A DNA stretch of 64,000 nt from Clostridia bacterium (GTDB lineage Bacteria > Bacillota > Clostridia > Oscillospirales > CAG-272), in contig JAGALS010000044.1 in NCBI GenBank assembly GCA_017625065.1, positions 1 to 64,000 of the forward strand, given 5' to 3'. The notes under the pieces are model-generated. The model made no database searches. It had not been told where the DNA came from and worked only from the letters and a program-made list of their open reading frames with translations. A program made the translations under genes and the position numbers. Below, one piece after another: positions 15,689 to 24,459 of this stretch; within the stretch, counting starts at the first letter, position 1, and the number at the start of each line of letters is the position of its first letter.

Positions 15689-16903
15689 ATGAAATACTTT
15701 GTTTTGATTCCGGACGGTATGGCAGACGAATCCATTGAGGCGCTTGGTGGGCTCACTCCTATGCAAAAGGCTAACAAGCCCTGTATGGATGCCCTTGCTC
15801 GCAACGCCGTTGTCGGAACAGTTTCCAACGTTCCCGAAGGTATGGTTCCCGAAAGCGATACGGCAAATCTTGCGATCCTTTCCTACGACCCCAAAACCTA
15901 TTCGAAGGGGCGCTCGCCTCTGGAGGCGGTCAGTATGGGCATCGAAATGCAGCCCGATGAGACCGCATACCGTTGCAACGTCGTTACCTTGACCGACCTT
16001 GGCGAGGATTACGACGATAAGATCATTTTGGACCACAGCGCCGACGAGATCTCAACCGCCGAAGCGGACGAGCTGATCAAAGCACTGGAAGCCGAGATGG
16101 GCGACGACATCAAGAAGTTTTATACCGGTATCAGCTATCGCCATTGCCTGATCTGGAAGAACGGCAACGATCGCTATAACTTCAACCGTCCCCACGATAT
16201 TTTGGGGCAGCGCATCGGTGACTACCTTCCCCGCAAGGACGACGGCGGAGCCGAGTTTTACGACCTGCAGCGCCGCAGCTTTGATATTTTGAACCATCAC
16301 CCGATCAACGAGGCGCGCCGCGCACGCGGCCTAAAGCCCGCAAACTCCGCTTGGCTCTGGAGCCCCGGCAAAAAGCCGCAGCTTCCCTCTTTTGAGGAAA
16401 AATGGGGACTGAAGGGCGCCGTGATCTCTGCCGTTGACCTGATCAAGGGCATCGGTCTTTGCGCGGGTATGCGCTCGATCGACGTGGAGGGTGCGACCGG
16501 AAACGTGCACACCAACTACGCGGGAAAAGCAGATGCCGCTATTCAGGCATTCCGTGACGGCTACGAGTACGTTTACGTCCACGTGGAAGCACCCGACGAA
16601 TGCGGACACCGTGCGGAGCTTGATAATAAGGTCTTGTCCATCGAAAAGATCGACAGCGAGATCCTCTCGCCCGTGCTTGCCTATCTGCAATCGCAGGACG
16701 AGCCCTTCAAAATTATGATCCTGCCCGATCACCCCACCCCGATCCGTATGCGTACGCACACCATACTGCCTGTTCCCTTTCTGATCTATTCTTCGAATGA
16801 AAACGCAAACGGTGTGGAGCTGTTCTGCGAGGAAAGCGCCGCCGCAAAGGATCATTACATCGAAAACGGCTATCGTTTGATGGAGCAGCTGATCGAAAAA
16901 TAA
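15689..16903 (+). CDS. Cofactor-independent phosphoglycerate mutase family protein / proposed homoserine kinase
   Basis: 404-residue member of the alkaline phosphatase superfamily, archaeal-type ApgM branch. Metal and nucleophile motifs are visible: the N-terminal IPDGMAD, the catalytic serine in ESDTANLAILSYDP (about residues 56-69), and C-terminal EAPDECGHR and LPDHPTPI metal-binding blocks. ApgM interconverts 2- and 3-phosphoglycerate, but a bacterial subfamily is annotated as a proposed homoserine kinase because it clusters with threonine genes. Here threonine synthase lies at the end of the same co-directional run (20346), which favours the homoserine-kinase reading. No conventional thrB is in the window. 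Which activity is real cannot be decided from sequence alone. Confidence 0.85.
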   Translation: MKYFVLIPDGMADESIEALGGLTPMQKANKPCMDALARNAVVGTVSNVPEGMVPESDTANLAILSYDPKTYSKGRSPLEAVSMGIEMQPDETAYRCNVVTLTDLGEDYDDKIILDHSADEISTAEADELIKALEAEMGDDIKKFYTGISYRHCLIWKNGNDRYNFNRPHDILGQRIGDYLPRKDDGGAEFYDLQRRSFDILNHHPINEARRARGLKPANSAWLWSPGKKPQLPSFEEKWGLKGAVISAVDLIKGIGLCAGMRSIDVEGATGNVHTNYAGKADAAIQAFRDGYEYVYVHVEAPDECGHRAELDNKVLSIEKIDSEILSPVLAYLQSQDEPFKIMILPDHPTPIRMRTHTILPVPFLIYSSNENANGVELFCEESAAAKDHYIENGYRLMEQLIEK

Positions 16904-16917
16904 GTAAGGAGTATCCT

Positions 16918-17541
16918 ATGAGCAAAGAAAAGGAAACAAACACTTCTTCTGCTTCCCCATCTACCGGCGCTTCTGCCGCGATTTTTGACTATTTTGAAAT
17001 GTTTGTGTTTGCCGCGGTAACAGTGATCCTGTTGATGACCTTTGCGCTTCGTATGTGCGTGGTCAGCGGCCCTTCTATGAATAACACGCTTCTCAACGGC
17101 GAGCGCTTGCTTGTTTCAGACCTCTTTTATACGCCAAAGCAGGGCGATATCATCGTTTTTCATCAAACAAGCGAGATCGACGATCGCTTTAACGAGCCCA
17201 TCGTCAAGCGCGTGATCGCCACGGGCGGACAATTTGTAAAGATGGATTATGCAAACGAAAAGCTTTATGTTTCAAATGACAATAGCTTTACTGAAGACGA
17301 AGTGTTAAACGAAAGCGATTATGCTTATTTTTCCAACGGCAAATGGGGCGGATCCTATTCCAAGGGCTCGAGTGAAGTGATATACGAGGTTCCCGAAGGA
17401 CATTTGTTTGTCCTTGGTGACAATCGCAACGTATCGGCAGACAGCCGTGATGAGCGCGTGGGCTTTGTTGATGAGCGCCGCGTGCTTGGCAAGGTCCTTG
17501 TCCGTCTGACGCCCTTTTCTAAATTTGGAAAGGTGGGATAA
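16918..17541 (+). CDS. lepB: Signal peptidase I
   Basis: Membrane-bound serine/lysine protease that removes signal peptides from secreted proteins, 207 residues. A single N-terminal transmembrane segment lies at about 28-48 after a polar Ser/Thr-rich tail. The catalytic Ser53 is in SGPSMNNTL and the general base Lys97 in VKRVIA; the box E motif GDNRNVSADSRD is near 170. RBS AAGGAG precedes the ATG. Fourteen bases separate it from the upstream gene, and rbgA starts directly after it, so it belongs to the same operon. Confidence 0.95.
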   Translation: MSKEKETNTSSASPSTGASAAIFDYFEMFVFAAVTVILLMTFALRMCVVSGPSMNNTLLNGERLLVSDLFYTPKQGDIIVFHQTSEIDDRFNEPIVKRVIATGGQFVKMDYANEKLYVSNDNSFTEDEVLNESDYAYFSNGKWGGSYSKGSSEVIYEVPEGHLFVLGDNRNVSADSRDERVGFVDERRVLGKVLVRLTPFSKFGKVG

Positions 17542-17542
17542 T

Positions 17543-18412
17543 ATGCCAACAGATATCATTCAGTGGTTTCCCGGTCATATGGCGAAGACCCGCCGTTTGA
17601 TGAAGGAAAACCTAAAAAACGTGGACGTCGTGATTGAGCTGCTCGATGCCCGTATCCCCCGAAGCTCGCGCAATCCCGAAATTGAAAAGCTGATCGAGGG
17701 CAAGCCCCTTGTGACCTTACTGAATAAATCTACACTTGCCGATCCCGATGCAACCGATCGCTTTTGTGCATATTATAAAAGCAAGGGCGGTGTTTGCCTT
17801 GCCGTGGACTGCGTCAGCGGCAAGGGGATGGATAAGCTGATGCCTGCCATCCGGGCTCTCCTTTCCGATAAGCTGGAGCGCTATGCCCAGAAGGGCATGA
17901 ACGGACGAAAGCTCCGCGCAATGGTGGTGGGGATCCCGAACGTGGGCAAATCCTCGCTGATCAACCGTCTGTGCGGCGGCAAAAAGGCAAAGGTCGAAAA
18001 CCGCCCGGGTGTGACGCTGACACCGCAATGGGTCGCGACCTCAATGGGGCTTGATCTGATGGATATGCCGGGCGTGCTCTGGCCTCGCTTTGACGATCGC
18101 AGCACGGGCGAAAATCTTGCCATTACGGGCGCGATCAAGGACGACGTGGTTGAGATCGAGACCCTTGCGATCGCTTTGTGCCATAAATTGCGTCATCAGT
18201 ACCCTGCTCTGCTTGCGGCGCGTTATAAGTTTGACCCCGAGCAGATCGTGGATATGACCGATGTTGAGCTGTTTGAGTTTATCGGCAAAAAACGTGGATT
18301 TTTGATCAGCGGCGGCGAGGTGAACACCGAACGGACCGCCAATACCCTGTTGGACGAATTCCGCAGCGCCAAGATCGGGCGCATCACACTTGATCTTTTG
18401 GAGGGTGCTTGA
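17543..18412 (+). CDS. rbgA: Ribosome biogenesis GTPase RbgA (YlqF)
   Basis: Circularly permuted GTPase of 289 residues needed for late assembly of the 50S subunit. The N terminus carries the YlqF signature WFPGHMAKTRR. GTP motifs follow in permuted order: G4 (about 61-64), G1 GIPNVGKSS (about 131-139) and G3 DMPG (about 174). G4 reads NKST instead of the usual NKxD, losing the guanine-selecting Asp; the following ADPD may compensate, or specificity may be relaxed. The ATG at 17543 is one base past the lepB stop and behind AAAGGTGGG; the frame is open six codons further upstream. The lepB-rbgA-rnhB-yraN order is a common Firmicutes arrangement. Confidence 0.95.
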   Translation: MPTDIIQWFPGHMAKTRRLMKENLKNVDVVIELLDARIPRSSRNPEIEKLIEGKPLVTLLNKSTLADPDATDRFCAYYKSKGGVCLAVDCVSGKGMDKLMPAIRALLSDKLERYAQKGMNGRKLRAMVVGIPNVGKSSLINRLCGGKKAKVENRPGVTLTPQWVATSMGLDLMDMPGVLWPRFDDRSTGENLAITGAIKDDVVEIETLAIALCHKLRHQYPALLAARYKFDPEQIVDMTDVELFEFIGKKRGFLISGGEVNTERTANTLLDEFRSAKIGRITLDLLEGA

Positions 18413-19011
18413 TGCTGACTTATGAATTGGAAAATGCCCTGATGCAAGAGGGCTACAGCCTTGTTTGCGGCGTGGATGAGGCAGGACGCGGACCGCTTTG
18501 CGGACCTGTTGTTGCCGCCGCGTGCATCTTACCCTCGGGACTTGTTTTGGAGGGGCTGAACGACTCCAAAAAGCTGACCGAGAAAAAAAGAGAGGTCCTT
18601 TACGACCTCATTTGCGAAAATGCCATTGCATATGCCGTTGCGCTTGGCAGCGTGGAGGAGATCAACGAGACCGACATTCTTTCTACCACGCTGCACACGA
18701 TGCGGCGCGCCATTGATGCTTTGGATCCCAAGCCCGATATTGCCTTGATTGATGGCAATATCACGCGCGATTTTACCCTGCCCGCTCGTGCCGTGGTGCA
18801 CGGAGATGCCATTTCCCCAAGCATTGCCGCCGCTTCGATCCTTGCCAAGGTCACGCGTGACCGTCTGTGCCTAGAGCTGGATGCGCAATATCCACAGTAC
18901 GGCATCGCAAAGCACAAGGGCTACGGCACAAAAGCACATATGGATGCCCTGCGCGAGCACGGCCCCGCACCTATTTACCGTACCAAATTCATTCGCTTTT
19001 TAGACAAATGA
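18412..19011 (+). CDS. rnhB: Ribonuclease HII
   Basis: Cleaves RNA in RNA-DNA hybrids and at single ribonucleotides in DNA. The 199-residue protein contains the RNase HII signatures: CGVDEAGRGPLCGPVVAAA near the N terminus (first catalytic Asp-Glu), LNDSKKL, ALIDGN (third acidic residue) and SIAAASILAKVTRD. The ATG overlaps the rbgA stop codon (TGATG), indicating translational coupling; its own stop overlaps the next start as ATGA. Confidence 0.95.
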   Translation: MLTYELENALMQEGYSLVCGVDEAGRGPLCGPVVAAACILPSGLVLEGLNDSKKLTEKKREVLYDLICENAIAYAVALGSVEEINETDILSTTLHTMRRAIDALDPKPDIALIDGNITRDFTLPARAVVHGDAISPSIAAASILAKVTRDRLCLELDAQYPQYGIAKHKGYGTKAHMDALREHGPAPIYRTKFIRFLDK

Positions 19012-19409
19012 AGCTATTTGGAAAGAAGGATATCGGCAATATCGGCGAGCGGGTCGCGGCGCGATATCTGCGAAAGCACGGCTATCGTATTCTTGCCCGT
19101 AATCATTACTGTGGCAAAAACGAATTGGATATTGTCGCGCGAGACGGTGCATACATCGCTTTTGTAGAGGTCAAGACTCTGACCTTTGAATCGCCCGAGG
19201 CTGCCGATCGCCGCCCTTGTGTTGCCGTTGATATGGCAAAGCGGCATCGCACCGCAGAGGCGGCAAGGACTTATTTGCGCGAGCATCCAAGCAAGCTTTG
19301 TCCGCGACTTGACGTGGTCGAGGTCTATCTGGATCGCTCGAACTGTATGAAGCCCTTTAAGATCAACCATATTCCCGATGCCTTTTCGGCAAGTGGCGCG
19401 GTTCGCTGA
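19008..19409 (+). CDS. YraN family protein (UPF0102, predicted endonuclease fold)
   Basis: 133-residue protein of the UPF0102 family, which has a PD-(D/E)XK endonuclease-like fold. The signature is clear: GNIGERVAARYLRKHGYRILARN at the N terminus, then the catalytic-type core ELDIVARDGAYIAFVEVKTL (Glu, Asp, and ExK). Cellular role is not established; it commonly sits beside rnhB, as here. I chose ATG 19008, which overlaps the rnhB stop as ATGA; the open frame extends 47 codons into rnhB without support. Confidence 0.9.
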   Translation: MKLFGKKDIGNIGERVAARYLRKHGYRILARNHYCGKNELDIVARDGAYIAFVEVKTLTFESPEAADRRPCVAVDMAKRHRTAEAARTYLREHPSKLCPRLDVVEVYLDRSNCMKPFKINHIPDAFSASGAVR

Positions 19410-20329
19410 TGCGACTGATCGATTTTCACTGTGATACCTCCGTCGAGCTGTATAAAAAGAAGGCTTCACTCTTTGAAAGCGATCTGATGGTGGATCTCAA
19501 AAAAACTGCCTCGTTTGACTCTTACACACAACTCGCTGCGGTCTTTTATCCACCGCATCTGCCGGACACGGACGGAATGCGCTACGTTAGAGCTGTTTTG
19601 GACAATCTTAAGCAAGCAGGAGCCGCGATCGTCAGCGATCGCAAGGCATTTCAAGATGCTGTTTTGAACAAAATTCCCGCCTTTATTCCGACGGTCGAGG
19701 ACGCACGCATCTTGAATGGCGAGTTGGACAATGCAAATTTACTTTATGAGATGGGTGTTCGCTTTGCTACCCTTTTGTGGCGTGATGAGAGCATCATCGG
19801 CGGCGCGTGGAACACCGACGTGGGGCTAACTCCGTTTGGAAAAGAAGCTGTTATTCGCTTTTTGGAGCTTGGCATCGCTCCCGACGTGTCTCACGCTTCC
19901 GTGGCATCCTTCAATGATATGGCGGCGCTTTGCAAGGCGAGGTGCAAGCCCCTGCTCGCCTCGCATTCCAACGCATTTTCCGTGACGCCGCATAAACGAA
20001 ATCTTACGAATGAGCAGGTCAAAGCCATTGCCCTTTCGGGCGGTGTGATCGGCATCAATCTCTATCCCCCGTTCTTAACTTGTGAAAAGCAAGCTATGCT
20101 TTGCGATGTGATCGCACACGTTCGACATTTGATCTCTGTGGGCGGAGAGGGCTCTGTCGTGCTTGGCACCGACCTTGACGGCGTGGATGCGCTTCCCAAA
20201 GCAATTTCCAATGCAAGCGACCTTTCGTTGCTTGCGGATATGATGAAAAAAAGCGGTTTTACCGCAAGGCAGATCGACCTGATTTTCTTTGAAAATGGTC
20301 ATCGCTTCCTGATAGAAAATCTACCCTAA
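19409..20329 (+). CDS. Membrane dipeptidase family protein (peptidase M19)
   Basis: Zinc dipeptidase of the renal dipeptidase fold, 306 residues, probably cytoplasmic since no signal peptide is seen. Metal-site residues are visible in order: HCD near residues 7-9, the bridging Glu in PTVEDAR (about 95), His in DVSHAS (about 170) and His in ASHSNA (about 193), then GTDLDG near 257. It may cut dipeptides containing D-amino acids. The start overlaps the yraN stop (TGATG). Sixteen bases separate it from thrC. Confidence 0.9.
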   Translation: MRLIDFHCDTSVELYKKKASLFESDLMVDLKKTASFDSYTQLAAVFYPPHLPDTDGMRYVRAVLDNLKQAGAAIVSDRKAFQDAVLNKIPAFIPTVEDARILNGELDNANLLYEMGVRFATLLWRDESIIGGAWNTDVGLTPFGKEAVIRFLELGIAPDVSHASVASFNDMAALCKARCKPLLASHSNAFSVTPHKRNLTNEQVKAIALSGGVIGINLYPPFLTCEKQAMLCDVIAHVRHLISVGGEGSVVLGTDLDGVDALPKAISNASDLSLLADMMKKSGFTARQIDLIFFENGHRFLIENLP

Positions 20330-20345
20330 AATAAAGGAGTTTATT

Positions 20346-21827
20346 ATGAAATTTCAAAGCACACGCGACCAAAGCGCCGCCAAATTTTCCGCTGCGCAGG
20401 TCATCAAGCAAGGACTTGCCGCTGACGGCGGTCTGTTTGTTCCCGAATCGATCCCCACGCTGACCGCTGACGAGATCAAAGCCCTTTGCTCTGCGGATTA
20501 CCCCACAAGAGCCGCTAAGATCCTGGGCAAATTTTTGACCGATTACACCGAGGAGGAGCTGCTTGCCGACTGCCGCGCCGCTTACGCACCCACCTCGTTT
20601 GTCGGCGGTGCCGCACCGCTTGTGGCGCTGGACGATACCATCCACTCTCTTGAGCTTTGGCACGGTCCCACAGCCGCCTTCAAGGATATGGCACTTCAAA
20701 TTATGCCGCGTCTGCTTTCCCGCGCGCTGACAAAGACCGGCGAGGAGCGCACCGCGCTGATCCTGGTCGCAACCTCGGGTGACACGGGCAAGGCTGCTTT
20801 GGAGGGCTATAAGGATATTGACCGCATCAAGATCGCTGTCTTTTATCCCGTTGACGGCGTTAGCCGCGTGCAGAAGCTGCAAATGCAGACACAGACCGGT
20901 GACAACGTTTACGTTTGTGCCATCAACGGCAACTTTGACGATGCACAGACCGGCGTGAAGAAAATTTTCTCCGATGACCAAGCCTCCAAATACCTTGACG
21001 AGAAGGGCTATTTCTTCTCCTCTGCCAACTCCATCAACTGGGGGCGCCTTGCACCGCAGATCGTTTACTACGTTTCGGCATACTGCGATCTTTTGAACGC
21101 AGGCAAGCTGAAAATGGGCGAAAAGATGAACGTCACTGTGCCCACGGGTAACTTCGGTAACATCTTTGCCGCATATCTTGCGAAATTGATGGGACTGCCC
21201 ATCGATCGCCTTGTCTGCGCTTCGAACAAGAACAACATTCTGACCGACTTCCTGCGCACCGGCACCTATGACCGCAACCGCGACTTCCACCTGACGATGT
21301 CGCCCTCTATGGACATCCTGATCTCCAGCAACCTGGAGCGTTTGATCTACTTCACCGCGGGAACCGAGCGCACCGCAAAGTATATGGCATCGCTGAATAA
21401 GACAGGCGCATATACCGTGGATGCCGACGTCAAAAATAAGATCGACGAGTCCTTCTGCGGCTATTTCGCCGACGAGGAAGAGACCGCCAAGACCATTCGC
21501 CGCACCATGGAGCGCTGCGGATATCTTGCCGATACACACACCGCCGTCGCGCTTTCCGCTGCCGAGCAGTATATCGCAGAAACCGGCGACCGCAAGCCTA
21601 TGGTCGTTGCTTCCACTGCAAGCCCCTATAAGTTTGCAAACGACGTATATAACTCGCTGTACGGCGAGACACCCAGCGATCCCCTTGCCGCCCTGGACGA
21701 GCTGTCCGAAAAGACCGCCACAGAGATCCCGTATCCTCTGCGCGGCATCGGCGAGCGCAAGGTCCGCTTCGAGGATGTTGTGCCTTCCGCGAATATGTGG
21801 GAAGCCGTTCAAAAGTATCTAGGCTAA
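20346..21827 (+). CDS. thrC: Threonine synthase
   Basis: PLP enzyme that converts O-phospho-L-homoserine to threonine. The 493-residue protein is the long ThrC type, with an N-terminal dimerisation segment (FQSTRDQSA-type start), the PLP lysine in HGPTAAFKDMALQ (about residue 113), the phosphate-binding TSGDTGKAA loop (about 140) and a GNFGN motif near 268. RBS AAGGAG precedes the ATG. It is the last gene of the run that starts with the apgM-like gene, a candidate supplier of phosphohomoserine. Confidence 0.95.
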   Translation: MKFQSTRDQSAAKFSAAQVIKQGLAADGGLFVPESIPTLTADEIKALCSADYPTRAAKILGKFLTDYTEEELLADCRAAYAPTSFVGGAAPLVALDDTIHSLELWHGPTAAFKDMALQIMPRLLSRALTKTGEERTALILVATSGDTGKAALEGYKDIDRIKIAVFYPVDGVSRVQKLQMQTQTGDNVYVCAINGNFDDAQTGVKKIFSDDQASKYLDEKGYFFSSANSINWGRLAPQIVYYVSAYCDLLNAGKLKMGEKMNVTVPTGNFGNIFAAYLAKLMGLPIDRLVCASNKNNILTDFLRTGTYDRNRDFHLTMSPSMDILISSNLERLIYFTAGTERTAKYMASLNKTGAYTVDADVKNKIDESFCGYFADEEETAKTIRRTMERCGYLADTHTAVALSAAEQYIAETGDRKPMVVASTASPYKFANDVYNSLYGETPSDPLAALDELSEKTATEIPYPLRGIGERKVRFEDVVPSANMWEAVQKYLG

Positions 21828-21831
21828 ACAT

Positions 21832-21860
21832 AAAATACGGGGCTAAAAGCCCCGTATTTT
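21832..21860. terminator. Bidirectional terminator
   Basis: AAAATACGGGGCT and AGCCCCGTATTTT (13-bp stem, 3-nt loop) between the convergent thrC and DUF1540 genes. Confidence 0.9.
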
Positions 21861-21875
21861 GAAGAAAAAGCAAAA

Positions 21876-22061
21876 TCAGTCCTTTTTGGGCTTAAAAGTG
21901 GCGCACACAGTGTCGGTGCTGGAGGTTGCAAAGCTAGGGCCTACGGCGATCTTTTCCGCCGTGCAATAGCAGTCGCCCTCATGGTATTGGCAGTTCTTGA
22001 CGTCACAGGTGATTCCTTCGTTCACGTTCTCGCAGCAGTCTTTTTTCTTGTTCATTTCCAT
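21876..22061 (-). CDS. DUF1540 domain small cysteine protein
   Basis: 61-residue protein with the DUF1540 pattern: ITCDVKNCQYHEGDCYCTA, that is C-x4-C-x6-C-x-C, and another Cys near the C terminus (TVCATF), plus CC at 9-10. The spacing suggests a small metal-binding fold. The family is frequent in Clostridia and some members are expressed during sporulation, but its role is unknown. RBS AAAGGAGAT precedes the ATG. Confidence 0.85.
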   Translation of the reverse strand: MEMNKKKDCCENVNEGITCDVKNCQYHEGDCYCTAEKIAVGPSFATSSTDTVCATFKPKKD

Positions 22062-22147
22062 TTTGATTTCATCTCCTTTATTCGGGATGTTATCATTTTT
22101 CCCCGCTTTCCATTGCTTTATTCTGAATTCACTTGAAAGGAGTCGTT

Positions 22148-22870
22148 ATGTCGATCTTTGTTATCGCCGATCTGCACCTCTCGTGCGCGTCGGATCACCC
22201 TATGGACATATTTGGCTCCAGATGGAAGGGCTACACCGAGCGCCTTTGTAAAAATTGGCGCGCGATCGTTTCCGATCGGGATTCGGTCATCATTCCGGGT
22301 GATGTGTCCTGGGCAATGATGCTTCACGAAGCAAAGGCGGATTTTGAGCTGCTGGAATCTCTGCCCGGAACCAAATATCTTGGCAAGGGCAATCACGATT
22401 TCTGGTGGGAAACTGCCACGAAGATGACACGCTTCTTTGACGAAAATCATCTTGGTTCCCTTCGCCTTCTTTATAACAACGCCTACGTGATCGAGGATCA
22501 CATCATCTGCGGTACCAGAGGCTGGTTTTTGGAGGAAGGACAGCAGCAGACCGTTGGTGAGGTCGATTACGCCAAGATCGTTAACCGCGAGGTGATGCGA
22601 TTGAAACTCAGCTTAGATGCCGCAATGGCTCTTCGCAAAGGCGAACACGCGGACAAGGAAATTTTGGTTTTTCTTCACTTCCCGCCCGTGTGGAACGGGT
22701 TTGAATGTCGCGAGATCCTGGAGCTTTTGAATGAATACGGCATCCGCCGCTGCTATCACGGCCACATCCACGGCGTTTATAACGCCCCGGCAACAAGGCA
22801 GCTTGGAGACCTTACATTGCATATGATCTCCTCTGACTTCCTTGATTTCTGCCCTCTTATCATTAAATAA
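22148..22870 (+). CDS. Calcineurin-like metallophosphoesterase
   Basis: 240-residue predicted phosphohydrolase. The dinuclear metal motifs appear in order: ADLHL (8-12), PGDVSWAM (about 51-58), GKGNHDFWW (about 79-87), the FLHFPPVW block (about 178) and a final GHIHG (about 205-209). The substrate is unknown; the family acts on diverse phosphodiesters or phosphomonoesters. ATG 22148 follows AAAGGAG; an alternative in-frame start five codons upstream has no better site. Divergent from DUF1540 with about 85 bases between them. Confidence 0.9.
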   Translation: MSIFVIADLHLSCASDHPMDIFGSRWKGYTERLCKNWRAIVSDRDSVIIPGDVSWAMMLHEAKADFELLESLPGTKYLGKGNHDFWWETATKMTRFFDENHLGSLRLLYNNAYVIEDHIICGTRGWFLEEGQQQTVGEVDYAKIVNREVMRLKLSLDAAMALRKGEHADKEILVFLHFPPVWNGFECREILELLNEYGIRRCYHGHIHGVYNAPATRQLGDLTLHMISSDFLDFCPLIIK

Positions 22871-22912
22871 TGAAGAAAATCGCAAAGAATTGTGTTATTT
22901 TAAGGAAAACTC

Positions 22913-22941
22913 TTGACAAACCCTATCGAAAACAGTAAAAT
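22913..22941 (+). promoter_or_regulatory. Promoter of tig
   Basis: Consensus TTGACA (22913-22918), 17-nt spacer, TAAAAT (22936-22941), 40 nt before the tig start. Confidence 0.88.
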
Positions 22942-22981
22942 ATACGATGTATGAAATTTTCAATCTCTGGAGGATGAAAAA

Positions 22982-24361
22982 ATGAAATTGGTCAAAGCTG
23001 AAAAAATCGAGGCAAGCAAATACGAGCTTCATATCTCGGTTGATACGGCGACTTTTGAGGCAGCTGTAACAAAGGCGTTTCAAAAGGAAGGTAAGAAGAT
23101 GAGCATTCCCGGTTTCCGTAAGGGCAAAGCTCCGCGCGCCATTATTGAGAAGATGTACGGAAAGGGTGTGTTCTACGAAACCGCCATTAACGATCTCATC
23201 CCCGATGCTTACGGAAAAGCGCTTGAGGAATCCAAGATCAACCCCGTGGCACAGCCCGAATTCGATATCGTTTCTCTTGACGATAACGGCCTGGTGCTTT
23301 CCGCTAAGGTTTTTGTAAAGCCTGAAGTTGAGATCGTTGACTATAAGGGTCTTGCAGTGACCCGCACCGTTGCTCCCGTGACCGACGAAGAGGTCGATCG
23401 CGAGATCGAGACGGTTCGTGAGCGCAACTCCCGCGAGACCGAGGTTCTTGGCCGCGCCGCTGAGCTTGGCGATACCGCTGTCATCGATTACGAGGGCTTC
23501 TGCGACGGTACGGCGTTCGAGGGCGGCAAGGGCGAGGATTATGCTCTGAAGCTCGGCTCCAACACCTTTATCCCCGGCTTCGAGGATCAGATCGTTGGCA
23601 AGAAGATCGATGAGGAATTTGACGTCAATGTGACCTTCCCCACCGAGTACCACTCCAAGGACCTTGCAGGCAAGCCTGCTGTGTTCAAGTGCAAGCTGCA
23701 CGCGCTCACCAAGACCGAGCTTCCCGAGCTTGACGACGAGTTCGCAAAGGATGTTTCTGAATTTGACACCTTTGCTGAATACAAGGCTGATATGAAGGCA
23801 AAGATCGAAAAGAGACACGCAGACAGCGCAAACGCCGCTACCGACGACAAGCTCGTTGAGGCTCTGATCGAAAAGCTGAACGCCGAGATCCCTGCCCCTA
23901 TGTTCGACACCGAGGCAGAAAACTTCCTGCGTGACTACGATATGAGACTGCGCCAGTCCGGTCTTGATCTGAACACCTATATGAAGTATACCGGTATGAC
24001 TCTGGATTCTCTTCGTGAGCAGTTCCGTCCTCAAGCAGAGCGCCAGGTCAAGGCTCGCCTTGCTTTGGAAAAGATTGCAGAGCTTGAAAACCTTACCGCT
24101 TCCGAAGAGGATATCAACGCTGAATATCAGCGCATCGCAGATGCATACAATATGCCTGTGGATCAGGTCAAGGAAAGTCTGCCCGCCGATGCGATCACCG
24201 AGGATATGCGCGTAAAGAAGGCTATGGATCTGGTTCGTGATACCGCTGTGATCACCGACGAAGCTCCTGAGGCTGAGAAGAAGCCTGCTGCAAAGAAGCC
24301 TGTCGCAAAGAAAACCACTGCTAAGGCAAAGGCAGAAAAGTCCGAAGATCAGGCAGAATGA
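22982..24361 (+). CDS. tig: Trigger factor, ribosome-associated chaperone
   Basis: Folds nascent chains at the ribosome exit tunnel. The 459-residue protein has the N-terminal ribosome-binding domain with the signature GFRKGKAPR (about residues 41-49), a central FKBP-type prolyl isomerase domain (about 155-240) and the C-terminal arm domain. The last 30 residues form a Lys/Ala-rich, PAAKKPVAKK-type low-complexity tail that standard trigger factors lack; it may strengthen RNA or ribosome contact. It is followed by clpP and clpX, the classical tig-clpPX cluster. Confidence 0.96.
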   Translation: MKLVKAEKIEASKYELHISVDTATFEAAVTKAFQKEGKKMSIPGFRKGKAPRAIIEKMYGKGVFYETAINDLIPDAYGKALEESKINPVAQPEFDIVSLDDNGLVLSAKVFVKPEVEIVDYKGLAVTRTVAPVTDEEVDREIETVRERNSRETEVLGRAAELGDTAVIDYEGFCDGTAFEGGKGEDYALKLGSNTFIPGFEDQIVGKKIDEEFDVNVTFPTEYHSKDLAGKPAVFKCKLHALTKTELPELDDEFAKDVSEFDTFAEYKADMKAKIEKRHADSANAATDDKLVEALIEKLNAEIPAPMFDTEAENFLRDYDMRLRQSGLDLNTYMKYTGMTLDSLREQFRPQAERQVKARLALEKIAELENLTASEEDINAEYQRIADAYNMPVDQVKESLPADAITEDMRVKKAMDLVRDTAVITDEAPEAEKKPAAKKPVAKKTTAKAKAEKSEDQAE

Positions 24362-24379
24362 TCCTTTAAACATTGTGAT

Positions 24380-24405
24380 GTAGCCGCGACGACAGTCGCG
24401 GCTAC
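24380..24405 (+). terminator. Hairpin between tig and clpP, possible partial terminator
   Basis: An 11-bp perfect stem (GTAGCCGCGAC arm, GACA loop), followed only after six bases by CTTTTTGC. The displaced T-run suggests partial termination or RNA processing that sets the tig to clpP ratio. Confidence 0.55.
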
Positions 24406-24459
24406 TATGCTCTTTTTGCATATCAAATTAAATCATTTTACGGAGGTTAGAAAAGAATT

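Noticed and set aside
20259..21812. Long minus-strand ORF (517 codons) opposite thrC
   Set aside because: Shadow of threonine synthase, produced by its codon bias; no ribosome binding site or recognisable domain.
22895..24421. Long minus-strand ORF (508 codons) opposite tig
   Set aside because: It is the shadow of tig: the tig frame has clear family motifs and a ribosome binding site. The antisense translation is Leu/Cys-rich without motifs.
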